Of a stretch of 64,000 nucleotides of DNA, positions 35,530-44,391 are shown piece by piece; positions within the stretch are counted from its first letter, which is position 1; each line of letters opens with the position of its first letter. Source of the stretch: a bacterium (GTDB lineage Bacteria; Zhuqueibacterota; QNDG01; JAFGCO01); the NCBI GenBank assembly GCA_016932575.1, contig JAFGCO010000055.1:248001-312000 (forward strand), read 5' to 3'. The notes beneath the pieces were generated by a model. It was given only the letters and a program-made list of their open reading frames with translations, was not told the DNA's origin and did not search any database. The translations under genes and the position numbers were made by a program.

Positions 35530-35582
35530 GAAATGATCTCCTTACATTATATATCAACAAAAATACTTATTTTATAATCCCG

Positions 35583-35613
35583 ATAATATGGGAACATTTC
35601 ATTAAAAAGTCAA
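35583..35613 (-). promoter_or_regulatory. Candidate aldolase promoter
   Basis: On the minus strand TTGACT (complement of 35608-35613) is followed after 19 bases by TATTAT (complement of 35583-35588). The spacing is longer than ideal; CATATT at spacing 17 is an alternative -10. Confidence 0.4.
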
Positions 35614-35707
35614 GCGGAAAGGAACGGCTACACCGCAGATCATCTTGCATTTTATTAATAAAAACTTTACCTTTATATTACTATTTTACAGAAGCGGGGT
35701 ATTGTGA

Positions 35708-38700
35708 ATGAAGCATTTTATTCTTCTATATATTTTGGCAGCATCGACATCAATGCAAGCAAACCATGCAATACTTCATCAGGCTGATGATAACGGTTGT
35801 CAATTTGAGATTAATTTCAAAGACATGAAATGGGATACATTGACGATGGAATCCCAGACATATCACCGACTTTGTTTTTCAGAGGCACAATATTGTTTAA
35901 ATCCCGGAGATCCAATGCTGCCGGGACGGTCAGTCATTATTGCTGTTCCTCCAGAGGCTTCCCTTGAGGTCAATGCTTCATTATCTGCCCATCAAATATA
36001 TAATAATATAAATATGCTTCCCTGTCCGGAAATGGAAAAAACGAATGGATTTTATGAAGAAAAATATGTGCAAGGCAAAGTGTATCAAAAAGCCGGATAT
36101 CAGCCCCAAACTTTCATTCAGAAATCAGCGCCGTCGTATATGGGTGATTTACGCGTGGTTTATCTTCGGATTGTTCCTGTTCAATACGATCCTGTCACTC
36201 AGACAGCACGATTGTATTCGAGAATTTCAGTACATGTTCAATTTTTAGGCGGGGCGATTCCTCAAGGTCGGCCCGGGCAGACTGAAAATGTGGCATGGAT
36301 CGACCGATTGATTTTAAACGCAGATCAAGCAAAACAATGGTTGAGGCGTCCGCAGATCTTGAAAAAATATCAACAGACCTTTGGCAGCGGATCCTGGTAT
36401 AAAATACCTGTCAGTGAAGATAATATCTACAGAATCAGCGGAAAGAAGCTTCAGGAAGAAGGAGTGGAACTGTCGAGTGTGGACGTATCCAAGATTAAAA
36501 TATACAATAACAGCGGCAGGATGTTACCGAGGGGGCTTCATGAAGATCGACCGGATGCTTTGATTGAAATACCGATTTTCATTCAGGGTGGAGAAGATGA
36601 CCGGCTGGATGAGAATGACGCGATTCTTTTTTTTGGTGAAGATGTGCAAGGTTGGTCTTATGACAGTACGACGGGATTCTATTCACATTATGTCCATCTT
36701 TATGATACTCAAAATATTTATTGGCTGAGGATGAATGGAGAAAACGTCGGAAAACGGGTGACACAAAAGGCATCCATTGATGGAACCGCTTCCCAGACTG
36801 TCACTCAAACCCCGGCTTTTTATTTTTACGAAAAAGATAAAATAAATCCCATTCATGCGGGTATTCAATGGTATGCTGAGGAATTTACGGAAGCAATACA
36901 GGAAATTGGTTATCAGGTGGATTTGAACAATCCTGTGGCACCGGATGTCCTGTCTTTGGCAGTACAGGTAAAGGGCGGCAGCACAGCTTCTCACAAATTC
37001 AGTTTTGATCTGAATGGTATGATACTGCCCACGATTTCATTGAATGGGAGGACGTCAAAAAGTCAACGGATGACATTGTCCGTTGAAGATATGAATGTAA
37101 GCAATACGTTCAAGGTGAAATATAAGGGGGGTAAGAACAGTGCAATCGCTTACCTGGACTGGTTTGAAATCATTTATCACAGGACACTTAAAGCCAGTTC
37201 GGACCGTCTCTTGTTTGTCTCTCCGGATCAGGCCGGTGTATATACTTATCAGCTTGGCAGCTTCAGCGGTCGACCTCAGGTGTGGGATGTCACAGATCCT
37301 GAAAAAGTTCAGTCATTCACTGTAGAACAGGATGGCTCAGTTTGGCAGTTTGTGGATCAGGTTGATCTTCGATCCCCGAAAAGATATATTGCTTTTCATC
37401 CGGAATCTGCCGTATCGGTTGCGGATATTATTGAGGACAATTATGTTTCAGACTTACGAAATCCGTCCAACCGTGCAGATATGATCATTATCACACCGCA
37501 AGTATTTATCGAACAGGCAGATCGGTTGAAACAGATGCGTGAAAAGTATGACGCATTGAGTGTGAAAGTTGTGGATATCCAGGATGTGTATGATGAATTT
37601 GGCTGGGGTCTGACTGATCCCACAGCCATTCGGGATTTCATGATTTGTGCATGGGCATGGGAAAAGCGGCCGCAATATTTGCTTTTATTCGGCGATGGCA
37701 CTTATATTTACAAAGATAGCAACGAGAATGATCTAAAAAACTGGATTCCACCCTATGAGCTGGATGAAGACGATGAAGAAATGGCGAGTGCGGTGGATGA
37801 CTGGTATGTTCGGGTCTCCGGTGATGATTCGGAACCGGATTTGGCCATAGGCAGACTTCCAGTACAAACCGAAGAGGAAGCCCGTCTCATTGTCAACAAG
37901 ATTATTCAATATGAAACAGAAAACCATTTTGGATTGTGGCGTACGGTGATCACTTTACTGTCGGATGATGTCAGAAAAGGGAGCGAGCAGAATCTTTCCA
38001 GTGAAAAAACCCATACAGAAGCGTCTGAATCACTGGCGGCTTATACAATTCCCCCGCATATGAATATTCGTAAAATTTATTTAACAGAATATGAAGAGGT
38101 GATTCAGACGGATGGGCGCCGCAAGCCGGGAGCAAAAGCCGATTTATTTGAACAGATTAATCTGGGAACCGTCATGGTGAATTATATCGGCCATGGCAAT
38201 GAAAATGTCTGGGCACATGAACAGGCACTGTTACAACCTGGCGATCTGGAGCTGTTTGTCAATCCTGAAAAATTGCCCCTGATGTATGGCGCCACCTGCA
38301 CATTTGCGCGATTCGATTTTGAGGATCAGCAAAGTCTGGCCGAAAATGTATTGCTCATCGAAGGCGGTGGAAGTATTGCCAGCATTGGGGCAACCCGGTC
38401 ATGCTTTGCTGATCAGAACGAAGCATTGAATAAATCATTTATCGACGAAATTCTGAATTCGCAATCCGTACCTAGATTGGGTGAGGCATTGCGCCTTGCC
38501 AAAATAATAAATTCAAGCGGGGGCACCATTTCCAACAATCAAAAATATGTGCTGCTGGGAGATCCGGCGCTCCGGCTGGCTTTGCCCGAAAAACGAATTA
38601 TGCTGACAGAGATGGAACCGGATACATTTAAGGCATTGTCAATTGTCAAAGTGCAGGCCGGTTTTGATACCACAGAATCCGACTTTCAAGGAACAGCGCT

Positions 38701-39625
38701 TCTGACGGCCTATGATTCTAAAAAACAGAAAACCTTTACATTCAATACAAGTCAACAGGAGTACCAGCTGTTTTATCAAATCCCGGGCAATGTCCTCTTC
38801 CGTGGCCAGGCCACAGTAACCCAGGGAAAATTGAATACGTCTTTTGTGGTGCCTAAAGATATCAGTTACGGACAGCATCATGGCAGAATCAGCCTTTATG
38901 CCTATAATGATGAGTTAGATGCAGCGGGATACCGGGATGATATTCCCGTGGGAGGCAGCGCCTCGATTTCAGACGCAGAGGGTCCGGAGATTTTTTTGTC
39001 ATTCACGGAAAATCCTCACTTTATCACCGGGGGGATTGTTCCTTCGGATCCGGAACTGGTAGCGGAAATCGAAGATCGAAAAACCGGTGTGAATATTGCA
39101 GGAGAAATCGGGCATAAACTGACATTGACTTTGGATGATCAGGATCAGCAGGATGTATCCGCCTATTTTCAGTATGATCAGGACAGCTATTTAAAAGGCA
39201 GACTGAGTTATCGGCTGAGCAACCTTGAGGAAGGATTACATAGGCTGTCTCTGAAAGCTTGGGACAATGCCAACAATTCATCCACTGCAGATCTTATTTT
39301 TCAGATTATCCCTCGGGGGGAGATGTGTTTACAGGAGGTGTTGAATTATCCCAATCCCTTCAGTACATATACGCATTTCACATTTCAGGTGAGCCATGCT
39401 GCAGATATTGAGATCAAGGTATATACTGTGGATGGCCGGATGATTCGCAGAATTGAAGGAATCTGGGCAGAGCCGGGATTTAACATGATTGAGTGGAACG
39501 GAAGGGATGATGTGGGAGATTCTTTGTCGAATGGCGTCTATTTATATAAAGTGGATGCCAGTGCGAATATAGACGGTAAAAGAGTAAAAGTGTCGAAAAT
39601 GAACAAGCTGATGGTATATCGATAA
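35708..39625 (+). CDS. porU: Type IX secretion system sortase PorU-like C25 peptidase
   Basis: 1305 residues with a signal peptide. PorU cleaves the C-terminal sorting domains of T9SS cargo at the cell surface and attaches them. The gingipain-type C25 domain spans about 600-960; the catalytic dyad is H829 (NYIGHGNENVWAHE) and C864 (MYGATCTFARFDFEDQ), with the TCxFxRFD pattern typical of PorU. The C-terminus (about 1210-1305) is itself a T9SS/FlgD-like domain: VLNYPNPFS, then VDGRMIRRI, and SNGVYLYKVDA. No other T9SS gene is adjacent, but cargo-like proteins lie at 61687-64000. Length fits PorU. Confidence 0.92.
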   Translation: MKHFILLYILAASTSMQANHAILHQADDNGCQFEINFKDMKWDTLTMESQTYHRLCFSEAQYCLNPGDPMLPGRSVIIAVPPEASLEVNASLSAHQIYNNINMLPCPEMEKTNGFYEEKYVQGKVYQKAGYQPQTFIQKSAPSYMGDLRVVYLRIVPVQYDPVTQTARLYSRISVHVQFLGGAIPQGRPGQTENVAWIDRLILNADQAKQWLRRPQILKKYQQTFGSGSWYKIPVSEDNIYRISGKKLQEEGVELSSVDVSKIKIYNNSGRMLPRGLHEDRPDALIEIPIFIQGGEDDRLDENDAILFFGEDVQGWSYDSTTGFYSHYVHLYDTQNIYWLRMNGENVGKRVTQKASIDGTASQTVTQTPAFYFYEKDKINPIHAGIQWYAEEFTEAIQEIGYQVDLNNPVAPDVLSLAVQVKGGSTASHKFSFDLNGMILPTISLNGRTSKSQRMTLSVEDMNVSNTFKVKYKGGKNSAIAYLDWFEIIYHRTLKASSDRLLFVSPDQAGVYTYQLGSFSGRPQVWDVTDPEKVQSFTVEQDGSVWQFVDQVDLRSPKRYIAFHPESAVSVADIIEDNYVSDLRNPSNRADMIIITPQVFIEQADRLKQMREKYDALSVKVVDIQDVYDEFGWGLTDPTAIRDFMICAWAWEKRPQYLLLFGDGTYIYKDSNENDLKNWIPPYELDEDDEEMASAVDDWYVRVSGDDSEPDLAIGRLPVQTEEEARLIVNKIIQYETENHFGLWRTVITLLSDDVRKGSEQNLSSEKTHTEASESLAAYTIPPHMNIRKIYLTEYEEVIQTDGRRKPGAKADLFEQINLGTVMVNYIGHGNENVWAHEQALLQPGDLELFVNPEKLPLMYGATCTFARFDFEDQQSLAENVLLIEGGGSIASIGATRSCFADQNEALNKSFIDEILNSQSVPRLGEALRLAKIINSSGGTISNNQKYVLLGDPALRLALPEKRIMLTEMEPDTFKALSIVKVQAGFDTTESDFQGTALLTAYDSKKQKTFTFNTSQQEYQLFYQIPGNVLFRGQATVTQGKLNTSFVVPKDISYGQHHGRISLYAYNDELDAAGYRDDIPVGGSASISDAEGPEIFLSFTENPHFITGGIVPSDPELVAEIEDRKTGVNIAGEIGHKLTLTLDDQDQQDVSAYFQYDQDSYLKGRLSYRLSNLEEGLHRLSLKAWDNANNSSTADLIFQIIPRGEMCLQEVLNYPNPFSTYTHFTFQVSHAADIEIKVYTVDGRMIRRIEGIWAEPGFNMIEWNGRDDVGDSLSNGVYLYKVDASANIDGKRVKVSKMNKLMVYR

Positions 39626-39663
39626 CTTGATATTTGAATGAAGCGAATGACTTTGGTAAATAA

Positions 39664-40014
39664 TTGTATAGTCAAACCGTAAAAGACCATTTTACGAATC
39701 CGAGAAATGTCGGAGAAATTGAGCATCCGGATGCAGTGGGTACTGCCAAAAATGAGGCGGATGGCGATCAGGTGCAGTTGCATCTGTCCATCCGGAGCCA
39801 TAAAATTCAAGATGTGCGAATTAAGGTTATGGGATGTGTGGCGGCGATTGCGGCAACCAGTTGTTTTTCGGAGATGATTCGGGGAAAGTCTATTAATAAT
39901 GCAATGACCATTTCAAAAGAAAAGTTGGTCGAGGCCCTGGGGGGATTGCCGGAGAATAAGGTGCGTTGTTCGTTAACGTGTATCGATGCGCTTAAAAATG
40001 CTTTTTCTGAATAA
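39664..40014 (+). CDS. IscU/NifU-like Fe-S scaffold protein lacking the first ligand cysteine
   Basis: 116 residues starting at TTG 39664 (YSQTVKDHFTNPRNVG is the family start). IscU-type scaffolds use three cysteines. Here the first (normally in a PVCGD motif) is replaced: EADGD, with D33 at the Cys position and D35 conserved. C58 (VMGCVAAIAA) and C102 (KVRCS) remain. C67 and C106 are extra. It may hold a modified cluster, or have become a non-scaffold protein. It lies 38 bases after porU and its stop directly abuts the next ATG. Confidence 0.82.
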   Translation: MYSQTVKDHFTNPRNVGEIEHPDAVGTAKNEADGDQVQLHLSIRSHKIQDVRIKVMGCVAAIAATSCFSEMIRGKSINNAMTISKEKLVEALGGLPENKVRCSLTCIDALKNAFSE

Positions 40015-40635
40015 ATGAAAGATGCCTATTTGACCATAAAGCAGCCGGTTTCACATAGTTTAAAAGTGAAAGACTCAAGGTTTATCGGGTTGGCTGCACC
40101 GGTTCAAGATCGTGACGATGCTGAGTCATGGATCGGAAACATACAAAAAAAATATTATGATGCGACCCATCATTGTTATGCTTATCGAATCGGCTCGGGT
40201 GACCAATCCGAATTTCGATACAATGACGATGGCGAACCCTCGGGAACTGCAGGCAAACCGATTTTAGATGTATTGGATGGACGAAAGCTGACCAACTGTA
40301 TCTGTTTGGTGACCCGATATTTTGGCGGTACCAAACTGGGGACAGGTGGTCTGGCGCGCGCTTATGGCAGATGCGCCGGAGAAACCGTCAATCATGGTCG
40401 GATTATTCAACAGTATGTTTTCGTTTCTCTATCACTTGTTTTTGATTATGATTTTACCGGAACCGTGATGCCGCTTCTTGCCAAATATCAGTGTCAGATT
40501 GTCAATACACAGTATGGAGTACAAACAATAATGACATTGAGAATTCGTCGGTCACAAAGCGTGGAATTTCAAAGGGACGTCATCAATAAAAGTCACGGCA
40601 AAGTACAATTTATCACGCAGGAAGAGGAGGAATAA
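40015..40635 (+). CDS. YigZ/IMPACT family protein
   Basis: 206 residues. The UPF0029 N-terminal domain has the motifs VKDSRFIGLAAPV, THHCYAYRIG, NDDGEPSGTAGKPIL and VTRYFGGTKLGTGGLARAY, which are the family signatures. A ferredoxin-like C-terminal domain follows. Function in bacteria is not settled; the IMPACT homologue affects translation control in eukaryotes. The ATG immediately follows the TAA of the IscU-like gene, so the two are coupled. Confidence 0.92.
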   Translation: MKDAYLTIKQPVSHSLKVKDSRFIGLAAPVQDRDDAESWIGNIQKKYYDATHHCYAYRIGSGDQSEFRYNDDGEPSGTAGKPILDVLDGRKLTNCICLVTRYFGGTKLGTGGLARAYGRCAGETVNHGRIIQQYVFVSLSLVFDYDFTGTVMPLLAKYQCQIVNTQYGVQTIMTLRIRRSQSVEFQRDVINKSHGKVQFITQEEEE

Positions 40636-40636
40636 G

Positions 40637-41881
40637 ATTCAACCTTTTTTTTTAGGCATTGCTGTTTTGTTTTCAGCCTTTTTTTCTGGGACGGAAACCG
40701 CATTTATTTCTGCAAGTCATGTCAAAATTGAAATCTGGGTGCGTCAGCGAATGCAGGGTGCACGTCTGGCCGCGTCCTTTTTGGAACAGCCGGAACACTA
40801 TTTGATCACAACGCTGATCGGAAATAATATTGCAATGGTCGCGGCTTCTTGTCTGATGGTTTACTATATGGAAAAGTTCATTCCGGTTTCTATGGAGAGC
40901 CATTGGCGCGGCCTGATAATCACCGGGATGAGCGCATTTTTATTGCTGACACTTGGAGAAATTATTCCAAAAGCGATTTGCGGGGATCAACCGACGGCTG
41001 TGGCCATTCGGGTTTCATATTTGCTTCGCTTTGTCTATTATCTTCTTTATCCTGTGATCATTTTTATACGTGGAATAATACGATGGATGATGAAGGTGCT
41101 TCATATTAATCAGGAACAAAGCCGATATATTTTTAGCCGCGGGGAAATCGATCGATTATTGCGGGAAGGCCAACGGGCAGGAGTCGTGGAAACAGCCGAA
41201 CAGGATATGATTTCACGATTCCTTTTAAGGGGGAATTTTAAAGTGAAAGATGTGATGGTGCCGAGAACTGAAATGGTGGCAGTACAAAAGAATGAACGGA
41301 TTGGCCAGGTAAAAAAGATTCTTGAAGACACCGGATATTCACGTTTGCCTGTGTTTGGCAAGAATATTGACGATGTTTTAGGGGTGATCACAGCAAGAGA
41401 TGTGATATTGAAGCGACCTCAGAGGATCGGCCAGATTATGCGGGAGATTCTCTTTGTTCCGGAAAGCCGGAATATGGGCAGTTATCTGCGCGAAATTCAG
41501 AAATCCTCCCCGGATATGGCAATTGTTGTAGATGAGTACGGCGGAACTGCCGGTCTGGTGACACTGGAAGATATGGTTGAGGAATTTTTTGGAGATATTC
41601 AGGATGAACATGATGAAGGCACCAATCTTTATCGTAAAGTGAGCCCCAGACAGATTGATGTAAAAGCCCGGGCAGAAATTCATGATCTGAACGTTCAGCA
41701 TAATCTTGTGATTCCTGAAGGGCCGTATAATACATTGGCTGGTTTTCTGATGGATAAAATGGGGCATATCCCCGGGCGTGGTGAAAGATTGGATCTGCCT
41801 GAATATACGTTTACCATATTATCTGCCACTCGCCGAAAGATACATTGGGTACGGATTCACAGAAAAAATGCAGGGTCTTAG
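40637..41881 (+). CDS. CNNM/CBS-domain transporter (CorC/HlyC-like), probable ATT start
   Basis: 414 residues from ATT. N-terminal CNNM domain: helix LGIAVLFSAFFSGTETAFIS begins the family's hallmark, with further helices to about 170. Two CBS repeats follow (VMVPRTEMVAV, and SRLPVFGKNIDDVLGVITARDV), then the C-terminal CorC_HlyC domain (IVVDEYGGTAGLVTLEDMVEE). It handles divalent cations, perhaps Mg2+ export. The first canonical start is TTG at 40667, which would cut off the first helix and has no ribosome site; ATT at 40637 has GGAGG 6 bases upstream and follows the previous stop by one base. Confidence 0.85.
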   Translation: MQPFFLGIAVLFSAFFSGTETAFISASHVKIEIWVRQRMQGARLAASFLEQPEHYLITTLIGNNIAMVAASCLMVYYMEKFIPVSMESHWRGLIITGMSAFLLLTLGEIIPKAICGDQPTAVAIRVSYLLRFVYYLLYPVIIFIRGIIRWMMKVLHINQEQSRYIFSRGEIDRLLREGQRAGVVETAEQDMISRFLLRGNFKVKDVMVPRTEMVAVQKNERIGQVKKILEDTGYSRLPVFGKNIDDVLGVITARDVILKRPQRIGQIMREILFVPESRNMGSYLREIQKSSPDMAIVVDEYGGTAGLVTLEDMVEEFFGDIQDEHDEGTNLYRKVSPRQIDVKARAEIHDLNVQHNLVIPEGPYNTLAGFLMDKMGHIPGRGERLDLPEYTFTILSATRRKIHWVRIHRKNAGS

Positions 41882-41934
41882 GCCAATTCATTTTGTTTTT
41901 TTTGTATTTTATCATTAATTTACAAAAAGAGTGC

Positions 41935-41963
41935 TTGAACAAATCGAAAACGGTTCCTATTTT
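41935..41963 (+). promoter_or_regulatory. Candidate promoter before the DUF6485 gene
   Basis: TTGAAC (41935-41940), a 17-base spacer and TATTTT (41958-41963). The bases before the -10 (GGTTCC) are shared with the candidate promoter at 8371-8397. Confidence 0.45.
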
Positions 41964-41997
41964 TATGTAGGGCAATGATTTTAATGGGAGGAAATAA

Positions 41998-42195
41998 ATG
42001 GCGGATTGCATAAACAAACAGGCAAATCTCGCGCGTTGTAATTGTACTTACGAACCCTGCTCGAGAAAGGGTGTTTGTTGCGACTGCATTCAGTATCATA
42101 AACGCATGGGCGAGTTACCGGCCTGTTTTTTCCCGGATGATGTTGAACGTACATATGACAGGTCCATTCAGCGTTTCATTGATTTGCATCGTTAG
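41998..42195 (+). CDS. DUF6485 family small cysteine-rich protein
   Basis: 65 residues with seven cysteines arranged as C-x(9)-CxC-x(4)-C, then CCDC and a late C ([17 protein letters not shown]). This small cytosolic family is found in many anaerobes and probably binds a metal. GGAGG precedes the ATG. It begins a plus-strand run continuing with the SDR gene 32 bases later. Confidence 0.82.
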   Translation: MADCINKQANLARCNCTYEPCSRKGVCCDCIQYHKRMGELPACFFPDDVERTYDRSIQRFIDLHR

Positions 42196-42227
42196 TTATT
42201 TTTTCACCATCAGGTGAGGGAGATTTC

Positions 42228-43019
42228 ATGGAGCTTGGACTTAAAAATAAAGTGGCATTGGTGGCAGCATCAAGCCGCGGTTTAGGAAAAGCCGTAGCCT
42301 GGTCACTGGCCAGAGAGGGTGCAAAGCTGGTGATTTGCGCAAGAAATAAAAAGGTGCTGGAAGAGACAGCAGACGAAATTTTAATGGAAACCGGAGTCAC
42401 CGTTTTTCCATTGGCCATTGATCTTACAGACGCGGAACGAATTGACTGGCTGATCCGGGAAACTCTGGATCTTTTTGGCAAGGTGGATATTCTTGTAACG
42501 AATGCCGGAGGTCCGCCTCCTGGCGATTTTATTGAGCTGAATGAGAATGACTGGAAAAAATCGATTGAATTGACATTGATGAGCGTGGTTCGATTAACCC
42601 GTGCCGTTATTCCGGCCATGAAAGAACAGAAATGGGGCCGGATAATTCATATGGCCTCTGCATCAGTCAAACAACCGATTCAGGGTCTTTTTCTTTCAAA
42701 TGCCATTCGGCCGGCAGTAATCGGTTTGACGAAAAGTTTATCACAGGAACTGGCTCCCGATCAAATCACTGTGAATGCCGTTTGTCCCGGATATTTTTCT
42801 ACGAACCGCGTTAAAGAACTGCTCCGGAACAAAGCCAAGCAATCGAAAAAATCTGTTGAGCAGATCGAGAAGGATCTGATTTCCCAAATACCCTTGGGGC
42901 GCATGGGAAACCCTGAAGAATTCGGATATTTCGTGGCCTTTCTTGCTTCTGAACGGGCGGGTTATGTTACAGGAACATCATTTCAAATTGATGGAGGTTT
43001 TGTGAAAGGATTGATGTAG
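42228..43019 (+). CDS. Short-chain dehydrogenase/reductase family protein, atypical active site
   Basis: 263 residues. The Rossmann start is VALVAASSRGLGKAVAWSL (GxxxGxG variant), NAGG at about 88-91 and IHMASASV with the catalytic Ser are present. The usual YxxxK is replaced: FLSNAIRPAVIGLTKSL, so Asn and Arg take the places of Tyr and Lys. This occurs in a subgroup of FabG-like SDRs. The C-terminal GYVTGTSFQIDGG is standard. NAD(P)-dependent, substrate unknown. Its stop is one base before the uvsE start. Confidence 0.9.
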   Translation: MELGLKNKVALVAASSRGLGKAVAWSLAREGAKLVICARNKKVLEETADEILMETGVTVFPLAIDLTDAERIDWLIRETLDLFGKVDILVTNAGGPPPGDFIELNENDWKKSIELTLMSVVRLTRAVIPAMKEQKWGRIIHMASASVKQPIQGLFLSNAIRPAVIGLTKSLSQELAPDQITVNAVCPGYFSTNRVKELLRNKAKQSKKSVEQIEKDLISQIPLGRMGNPEEFGYFVAFLASERAGYVTGTSFQIDGGFVKGLM

Positions 43020-43020
43020 C

Positions 43021-43965
43021 ATGCGTATCGGATATCCTTGCATCAATTATACCGTTGGATGCCGGGGGAACCGGACATTCCGATTAAAATCCTATTCCGA
43101 CCGTTATTTAAAAGCAACCGTAGAATCCAATCTCACCTGTTTGCTTCAGATATTAAAATACAATGTCAGGCACCAACTGACATTTTTTCGGATCACTTCT
43201 GATCTGGTTCCTTTTGCATCCCACCCCATTTGCACATTTGACTGGCAAACGCATTTTGCTTCCATTTTTTTGGAAATTGGTGCGTTTATTCGTAAGTATA
43301 ATATTCGTATTTCAATGCATCCCGATCAATTTACATTGATTAATGCGGAAAAGGAGTCTATTTTTAAGCGCAGTCAGGCAGAGTTGCTCTATCATGTACA
43401 AGTGATGGAAGCTTTAGGGGCGGATAAAACAGCAAAGATCCAGATTCATGTAGGCGGCTTGTACAGTAACCGTACTGCCAGCGTCCGTCGGTTTGTGCGC
43501 CGGTATCATCAATTGGATGAGCGGTTGCGAGAGCATTTGGTGATTGAAAATGATGATTATAATTTTCCAATAAATGATTGTATGCAAATTTACCAGGAAA
43601 CCGGTGTCCCTGTGGTTCCGGACATCTTTCACCATGCGATTTTAAACAAACGTGAATCATTAACCGATATTCTGGGTGTTGTTGAACGTACCTGGAAGAA
43701 AGGACATCATGGTCCTATGATTGTGGATTACAGCTCACAACAACCGAATGCACGCAAGGGTACTCATGCAAAAAGTCTGGATTCTGCAGATTTCCGGCAA
43801 TTTATTGAAGACAGCTGTCCTTATGATTTTGATTTGATGCTGGAGATTAAAGATAAAGAATGCAGTGCCATTAAAGCGGTCAGAATTGTTAAGAAAGATC
43901 CGCGGTTTATCCGGTCGATTTCAGCAATCGATAATCCTTTACCGAGGCAGCTTGCTTATTTGTGA
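43021..43965 (+). CDS. uvsE: UV DNA damage endonuclease
   Basis: 314 residues. UvsE/UVDE nicks DNA 5' of UV photoproducts. MRIGYPCINYTVGC is the family start, followed by SDLVPFASHP, RISMHPDQFT, HVGGLYSNR, LVIENDDYNF and VVPDIFHHAI, which contain the His, Asp and Glu metal ligands of the TIM barrel. Full length. The GTG-TGA overlap at 43962 with the next ORF is probably incidental (see that entry). Confidence 0.95.
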   Translation: MRIGYPCINYTVGCRGNRTFRLKSYSDRYLKATVESNLTCLLQILKYNVRHQLTFFRITSDLVPFASHPICTFDWQTHFASIFLEIGAFIRKYNIRISMHPDQFTLINAEKESIFKRSQAELLYHVQVMEALGADKTAKIQIHVGGLYSNRTASVRRFVRRYHQLDERLREHLVIENDDYNFPINDCMQIYQETGVPVVPDIFHHAILNKRESLTDILGVVERTWKKGHHGPMIVDYSSQQPNARKGTHAKSLDSADFRQFIEDSCPYDFDLMLEIKDKECSAIKAVRIVKKDPRFIRSISAIDNPLPRQLAYL

Positions 43966-44048
43966 TATACATTTTTAAAGAGTGGGAGCGAATAGTTATT
44001 TTTCAATGCACTATCATAAGTCTGGTAAACAATAAGGAGTTTATTCAA

Positions 44049-44348
44049 ATTTATTGCCATCAATGCGGACATCAGATCGATACAGATCACAGAATCGGTC
44101 GGGAAGAAATGTGCCCTGAATGCGCCAGCCCTTTACGCTGCTGTCTGAACTGCCGTTTTTATAATGCATTTGCGCATTGGCAATGCCGAGAAACAGAAAT
44201 CGAGTATGTTCAAGACAAAGCATCCGGGAATTTTTGTGGTTATTTCAAACCGTCAGACAAGTTTCATCCGCCGAGTACCAGACGGGAGGCAGCGAAGAAG
44301 AAGCTGAATGATTTATTTAAAAATAATGGTATGACAAAGGAGGATTGA
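44049..44348 (+). CDS. Zinc-ribbon protein, probable ATT start
   Basis: 99 residues from ATT 44049. Two zinc knuckles at the start: CHQCGHQI and CPECASPL, then CCLNCRFYN and CRETEIEYV, NFCGYF; similar small proteins begin just before the first CxxC. The reading frame could extend to GTG 43962, overlapping uvsE, but that start has no ribosome site, while AAGGAG at 44034-44039 is 9 bases before ATT 44049. Function unknown; C-terminal tail is basic. Confidence 0.7.
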   Translation: MYCHQCGHQIDTDHRIGREEMCPECASPLRCCLNCRFYNAFAHWQCRETEIEYVQDKASGNFCGYFKPSDKFHPPSTRREAAKKKLNDLFKNNGMTKED

Positions 44349-44391
44349 CATTTAATATATTTCTTGAAGTGGACATCTTAGGGAATTAATC

